Of a stretch of DNA of 18,973 bases, positions 14,345-18,973 are shown piece after piece. Below the pieces are notes generated by a model that saw only the letters and a list, made by a program, of their open reading frames with translations, was not told the DNA's origin and made no database searches. The DNA is from Acidovorax_G sp046289925 (GTDB taxonomy: Bacteria; Pseudomonadota; Gammaproteobacteria; Burkholderiales; Burkholderiaceae_C), in the NCBI GenBank assembly GCA_046289925.1, contig JBKBUN010000053.1:1-18973 (forward strand). Direction: 5' to 3'. The first letter of the stretch is position 1. Every line of letters starts with the position of its first letter. The position numbers and the translations under genes are program-made.

Positions 14345-15193
14345 TCAGCGTGGCAGCTTCAGCGCGGTTTCGGCCAGGCGCTGCTGCAACTGGTGCAGAT
14401 CGGCCGGGCTGGCCGGCGCTTCCTTGATCACGATGCCCGTGCCCACGCCCGAGGGTGTGGTCAGGCGGCGTACCGACAGCAACTGGTCATCGGCCACGCC
14501 CTCCGATTGCATGTAGCCCTCGCCTTCGTTGACGCTGTAGACGAAGAAATAGGCGCGCTGCACCTGGCCCGAACTGTTGAGCTTGACGCATAGCACCCCA
14601 CCCGCGAGTTCGCCGCTGGTCTGGTGCTCGCAGCCAAAGCGGCCGTCGCTGGTCGCCACAATGCCATTGCCGCCGCTGGTGCTGCCGGCCGATGTGGTGA
14701 GCTGCACCGCCTCGGCGGTCAGGCCCATGCTGCCCAGGCTGTTGAAGGACCACACGCCGCGCAGGCTCGACTGCGCAAACGGGTAGGCAAAGTTGACGCG
14801 GTGCATGGCGCGCTCGGGCTCGCCCGGAAAGGTCACAAAACCGGTGATGCCGCTGGTAAAGCGCATGCGCACACTGCCCGGACTGCCAGCCGGCACGCCA
14901 GAGCGCGGCGCGCTGCCCAGGAACCGGCCGCCTTCGTAGCGGGTGAGCGGTGCCACGACCTGGTGGTTGCTGAGGGTGCCTACCGCCAGATAGAACGTGG
15001 GGTGGCCCGAGCTTTCGTACGCATACATCTGCATGACGAAGGTGTCGTTCTGCACGTCGATGGCCATGCCGCGGCCTGGCTTGCCGTCGAGTTCGGCGCT
15101 CACGATCCAGGTGCCGGCCTGCGGGGCAAAGGCTTGTGCGGACAGCGCCCACAGGGTGGCAGCGGTGGCAACAAGGCGGGACAACAGCGACAT
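14345..15193 (-). CDS. Exported protein of unknown function
   Basis: A 282-residue protein with a clear Sec signal peptide: MSLLSRLVATAATLWALSAQA with cleavage after AQA near residue 21. The mature part begins FAPQAGTWIVSAELDGKPGRG. The pattern GTW, then GRGMAIDVQNDTFVMQMYAY, then GHPTFYLAVGTL resembles a beta-rich segment seen in many secreted proteobacterial proteins of unknown role. Two cysteines in the mature part (FGCEHQ and GVLCVK) could form a disulphide in the periplasm. The C-terminus is a short basic helix. The ATG at 15193 has AGGAG 7 bases upstream. It lies between recQ and threonine ammonia-lyase on the same strand, but neither neighbour suggests its role. I do not recognise a named family. 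Confidence 0.8.
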   Translation of the reverse strand: MSLLSRLVATAATLWALSAQAFAPQAGTWIVSAELDGKPGRGMAIDVQNDTFVMQMYAYESSGHPTFYLAVGTLSNHQVVAPLTRYEGGRFLGSAPRSGVPAGSPGSVRMRFTSGITGFVTFPGEPERAMHRVNFAYPFAQSSLRGVWSFNSLGSMGLTAEAVQLTTSAGSTSGGNGIVATSDGRFGCEHQTSGELAGGVLCVKLNSSGQVQRAYFFVYSVNEGEGYMQSEGVADDQLLSVRRLTTPSGVGTGIVIKEAPASPADLHQLQQRLAETALKLPR

Positions 15194-15298
15194 GCAAACT
15201 CCTGATCCATCGGCAAAACGCCGACCTTACCGGCTTTGGGTGCGGCGGTAAACCCGCATGCGTACGCGCCCGTGCAGCCTGTGCGCGTGGCGCAGGGC

Positions 15299-17215
15299 TC
15301 AGGACTGCCTGCACACGCGCAATACTTCGGCCCCGTACGCTTCGAGCTTCTTGGCCCCCATACCGCTGATGCCTTGCAGGTCGTCCAGCGACGCAGGCTT
15401 GCGCTCGGCAATGGCGGCCAACGTGGCGTCGTGGAAGATCACATACGCGGGCAGGTTGTGCTCGCGCGCCACCTCGGCGCGCCAAGCCTTGAGGTTGATG
15501 AAGCGCACCTGCGCATCGGACCCCAGGTTGGCCGCGGCCACCGGCGTGGTGCTGGTGCGGCGCGTGCGCCGTGTGTTGGGCGATGCGCTGGTCTCGCGCA
15601 GGTGTACGGGCACTGCACCGCGCAATACCCCGCGTGAGCCTTCGGTCAGGCACAGCGTGTCGAAGCTGTGACCCTGCTCGGTCACTACCGTGTGCAGGCC
15701 CAGCGCGCCCGTGGCCAGCAACTGCCGCAGCACGCCGCGCAGCTGCGCTTCGGAATACTGCGCGCCCAGCCCGAAGGTGGAAAGCCGCTCGTGGCCGAAC
15801 TGGCGGACTTTGTCGGTCGCCTTGCCGCGCACGATGTCCAGGATGTGGCCTGCTCCATAGGTCAGGCCACTTGCTTCGTGCGCGCGGAAGATGGTGGACA
15901 GCAGCTTGCGCGCGGCATCGGTGCCATCCCATATGGCCGGTGGGTTCAGGCAGTTGTCGCAGTTGCCGCAGGCCATGCGGGGCACACCGTCGCCTTCGGG
16001 CCCGGCGCCATACACCTCGCCAAAGTAGGCCAACAGCCGCACGCGGCGGCAGTCGGTGGCTTCGGCCAGCGCCAGCAGGGCGTCGAGCTTGCCGCGCAGC
16101 CCTTGCTTGAAGGTGTCGGGCGCAGGGCTTTCGTCGATCATGCGGCGCTGTTGCACCACGTCTTGCAGGCCATAGGCCATCCATGCGTCGGCGGCCAGGC
16201 CGTCGCGGCCTGCGCGGCCGGTTTCCTGGTAGTAGCCCTCGATGTTCTTGGGCATGTCCATATGGGCCACAAAGCGCACGTCGGGCTTGTCGATGCCCAT
16301 GCCAAACGCGATGGTGGCCACCATCACGATGCCGTCTTCGCGCAAAAAGCGGTCTTGGTGGCGCTGGCGTATTTCGGCCGGCAGTCCTGCGTGGTAGGGT
16401 AGGGCGGTGAGGCCCGCGTCGCACAGCGCGGCGGCGGTTTCTTCTACCCGGCGGCGGGACTGGCAATACACCACGCCGGCTTCGCCCGCATGTTCTCGCT
16501 CTATGAAGCGCAGCAGCTGCACCAGCGGCTCTTTCTTCTCGACGATGGTGTAGCGGATGTTGGGCCGGTCAAAGCTGCTGACAAAGCGGCGCGCATCTTG
16601 CAGCTGCAGCCGCTCCACGATGTCGTTTTGTGTGAGCTCGTCGGCTGTCGCCGTGAGCGCGATGCGCGGCACACCGGCAAAGCGCTCGTGCAGCACGCTC
16701 AGTGCACGGTATTCGGGGCGGAAGTCATGGCCCCACTGGCTCACGCAGTGCGCCTCGTCGATGGCGAACAGCGACAGCATGCCCTGCGCGTACAGGTTGT
16801 CCAGCAGGCCCAGAAAGCGCGGCGTGGTCAGGCGCTCGGGGGCGGCGTACAGCAGCGTGATCTGGCCGGTCTGCAGCCGCCACTCCACGTCCTGAGCGGC
16901 GTCAAAGTCCAGCGTCGAGTTGAGGAAGGCCGCGTCCACACCGGCCTCGTGCAAAGCGCCGACCTGGTCGTGCATGAGCGCAATCAGCGGCGACACCACG
17001 ATGGTCACCCCGTGGCCCTGCTGCTGGCGCACGATGGCCGGTACCTGGTAGCACAGGCTCTTGCCGCCGCCCGTGGGCATGAGCACCAGCGCATCGCCGC
17101 CGGCGATCACATGCTCGACGATGGCTTGCTGGGGCCCGCGGAACTGTTCGTAGCCAAAGACGTCTTGCAGGACGGCATGGGCGGGCGATGGAGACGAAGA
17201 CAGGCGGGGAGACAA
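15299..17215 (-). CDS. recQ: ATP-dependent DNA helicase RecQ
   Basis: A 638-residue 3'-5' DNA helicase used in RecF-pathway recombination and replication-fork repair. Helicase motifs are in order: FGYEQFRGPQQ (motif 0), MPTGGGKS (Walker A, 46-53), VVSPLIALMHDQV, IDEAHCVSQWGHDFR (DEAH at 153-156, with the RecQ aromatic loop), LTATA, and TIAFGMGIDKPDVRFVAH with QETGRAGRDG. The zinc site is Cys389 with Cys416, Cys419 and Cys422. The winged helix follows (about 430-530). A linker rich in Thr and Arg (TRRTRRTSTTP) leads to an HRDC domain (about 570-638). The length is slightly above E. coli RecQ (about 610). The start at 17215 is the first in-frame ATG before motif 0; the real one could differ by a few residues. 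Confidence 0.97.
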   Translation of the reverse strand: MSPRLSSSPSPAHAVLQDVFGYEQFRGPQQAIVEHVIAGGDALVLMPTGGGKSLCYQVPAIVRQQQGHGVTIVVSPLIALMHDQVGALHEAGVDAAFLNSTLDFDAAQDVEWRLQTGQITLLYAAPERLTTPRFLGLLDNLYAQGMLSLFAIDEAHCVSQWGHDFRPEYRALSVLHERFAGVPRIALTATADELTQNDIVERLQLQDARRFVSSFDRPNIRYTIVEKKEPLVQLLRFIEREHAGEAGVVYCQSRRRVEETAAALCDAGLTALPYHAGLPAEIRQRHQDRFLREDGIVMVATIAFGMGIDKPDVRFVAHMDMPKNIEGYYQETGRAGRDGLAADAWMAYGLQDVVQQRRMIDESPAPDTFKQGLRGKLDALLALAEATDCRRVRLLAYFGEVYGAGPEGDGVPRMACGNCDNCLNPPAIWDGTDAARKLLSTIFRAHEASGLTYGAGHILDIVRGKATDKVRQFGHERLSTFGLGAQYSEAQLRGVLRQLLATGALGLHTVVTEQGHSFDTLCLTEGSRGVLRGAVPVHLRETSASPNTRRTRRTSTTPVAAANLGSDAQVRFINLKAWRAEVAREHNLPAYVIFHDATLAAIAERKPASLDDLQGISGMGAKKLEAYGAEVLRVCRQS

Positions 17216-17227
17216 ACTTTCGCTCTG

Positions 17228-17273
17228 AATTTGATAGCTGCTTGTGCTTTACAGGCAAGCAGGAAAGGCCAAT
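17228..17273 (+). repeat. Short intergenic repeat (AGCTGCT-type), copy 2
   Basis: TTTGATAGCTGCTTGTGCTT (17230-17249) followed by a GGCAAGCAGG...AAGGCC stretch, matching copies at 251-280 and 18841-18873. It lies just upstream of recQ, in the 177-bp gap before the hydrolase remnant. No gene is in this gap. Confidence 0.55.
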
Positions 17274-17392
17274 CTGTTATGAAATTTGCGCCGCAGGCAC
17301 TGCTGCTGGCCAGGCGCGTATTGTGCGCTGCGGCGTGCGTGGTGGCCGGGCGGCTTGCAGCCCTTGGGGCAAAGCGCATGGCAACCCCAGGG

Positions 17393-17656
17393 TCAGGCGC
17401 TGCAGGCCTGAATGAAATCGAGGATCGCTTTGGCCGTTGCGGCAGGCACCTCGATGTGCGGCCAGTGGCCTGTGCGTTCCAGCGACACGACGTCGGTGCC
17501 GGGTGCCAGTTCCAGCAGCCGCTGCACCATGTGACGTCCCGAGTTGGGGTCGCAGGCCCCATGGGTGATGAGGCGCAGCGGGACCCTGCTGCGCAGCAGG
17601 GCGTCCACCAGGCGGTCGCGCAGGGCCTGCGCGGCCCGGCTTCCTACAATGGCGGC
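17393..17656 (-). pseudogene. C-terminal remnant of an alpha/beta hydrolase
   Basis: An open frame of 87 codons whose residues read like the last fifth of an alpha/beta-hydrolase: VDALLRSRVPLRLITHGACD, holding the usual acid-residue strand region, then ERTGHWPHIEVPAATAKAIL with the catalytic-histidine motif GHWPHIE, and an ordinary C-terminal helix. The nucleophile elbow (GxSxG), oxyanion region and lid are missing. The frame closes at a stop at 17657-17659, next to the metH start on the other strand. A GTG at 17608 could start a 71-residue product, but there is no good ribosome binding site. Inference: the 5' part was lost by a deletion or rearrangement at the metH side. A functional small protein is less likely. 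Confidence 0.7.
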
Positions 17657-17658
17657 CT

Positions 17659-18723
<1,065 letters not shown>

Positions 18724-18824
18724 GCCCCGTCGCCTGAGGCTGCCAAGCCCTCGTCCGGCGCCCTGGTGGCGGCCTGGGCAGGGCGTGCAGGCGGCGCTGT
18801 GCAGGTGCCATGCCGTGCGATGGG

Positions 18825-18873
18825 CCTGCAGCCCAGCAAAATCAAGCACAAGCAGCTATTGATTCGATAGCAT
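18825..18873 (-). repeat. Short intergenic repeat (AGCTGCT-type), copy 3
   Basis: On the minus strand TCAATAGCTGCTTGTGCTTG lies inside 18841-18873, preceded by TGCTATCGAA. This matches copies at 251-280 and 17228-17250, in inverted orientation. It lies about 100 bp after the metH stop and 25 bp before element copy 4. Confidence 0.5.
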
Positions 18874-18898
18874 AAAGGGGCCATTTGGCAAGGGTTAC

Positions 18899-18973
18899 CC
18901 TAGAAACCGCAGTTGGATGCGCCCGCCAGTGCCGTGATCGGCGCGCCAGGCAAGGCGAGACGACGCGGCGCAC
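18899..18973 (+). mobile_element. Palindromic MITE-like element, copy 4 (partial)
   Basis: The first 75 bp of an element cut by the window end. It begins CCTAGAAACCGCAGTTG, then GATGCGCCCGCCAGTGCCG, the same as the left arm of copy 3. It reads GTGATCGGCGCGCCAGGCAA where copy 3 has the N-run, so it shows what probably belongs there. It lies 175 bp after the metH stop. Confidence 0.75.

Noticed and set aside
14487..16466. A 659-codon minus-strand frame overlapping recQ and the exported-protein gene
   Set aside because: It runs out of frame through two well-supported genes, is Arg/Pro/Ala-rich, and shows no motif.
17216..17658. Possible cobalamin riboswitch upstream of metH
   Set aside because: The space is filled by a short repeat and the hydrolase remnant, and no B12-box-like sequence was recognised.

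Overview
The window is GC-rich chromosomal DNA from a betaproteobacterium, most likely a member of the Comamonadaceae (Acidovorax-like). The assignment rests on the gene content and order (lptE-leuS-exbD-exbB-dapB-bamE opposite fur, and hprK-ptsN-hpf), on a methionine synthase homocysteine domain encoded as a separate short protein, and on short intergenic repeats of a kind I associate with this family. No rRNA, tRNA or CRISPR array was seen. A run of seven N lies at 11872-11878.

Layout. 1-314: a 171-bp palindromic element and a short intergenic repeat. 315-6376, minus strand: bamE, dapB, exbB, exbD, leuS, lptE, covering envelope assembly (BamE for outer-membrane proteins, LptE for LPS), lysine/diaminopimelate synthesis, an energy-transducing proton channel and leucyl-tRNA charging. 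6459-6881: fur, divergent from bamE. 6883-7113: a second element directly after the fur stop. 7253-9178, minus strand: hprK, ptsN and hpf, a regulatory PTS and ribosome-hibernation cluster, with a strong terminator between hpf and ptsN. 9364-10587: an MFS transporter on the minus strand, divergent from purC (10813-11745). 11827-12064: a third element between the convergent purC and queC. 12066-17215, minus strand: queC, a 47-residue membrane microprotein, threonine ammonia-lyase, an exported protein of unknown function, and recQ. 17393-17656: the C-terminal remnant of an alpha/beta hydrolase. 17659-18723, plus strand: the MetH homocysteine-methyltransferase half. 18899-18973: the start of a fourth element, cut by the window end.

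The genes are mostly housekeeping. The unusual content is the set of four small non-coding elements. They begin CCTAG and end CTAGG, are imperfect palindromes, sit at gene 3' ends, and are built from interchangeable parts that meet at a shared GGGCGCAT core. One is flanked by a perfect 5-bp direct repeat and another by a near-perfect one, which suggests transposition without a transposase of their own. Element sequence also coincides with both window ends and with the N-run, so the window is probably a contig bounded by these repeats.
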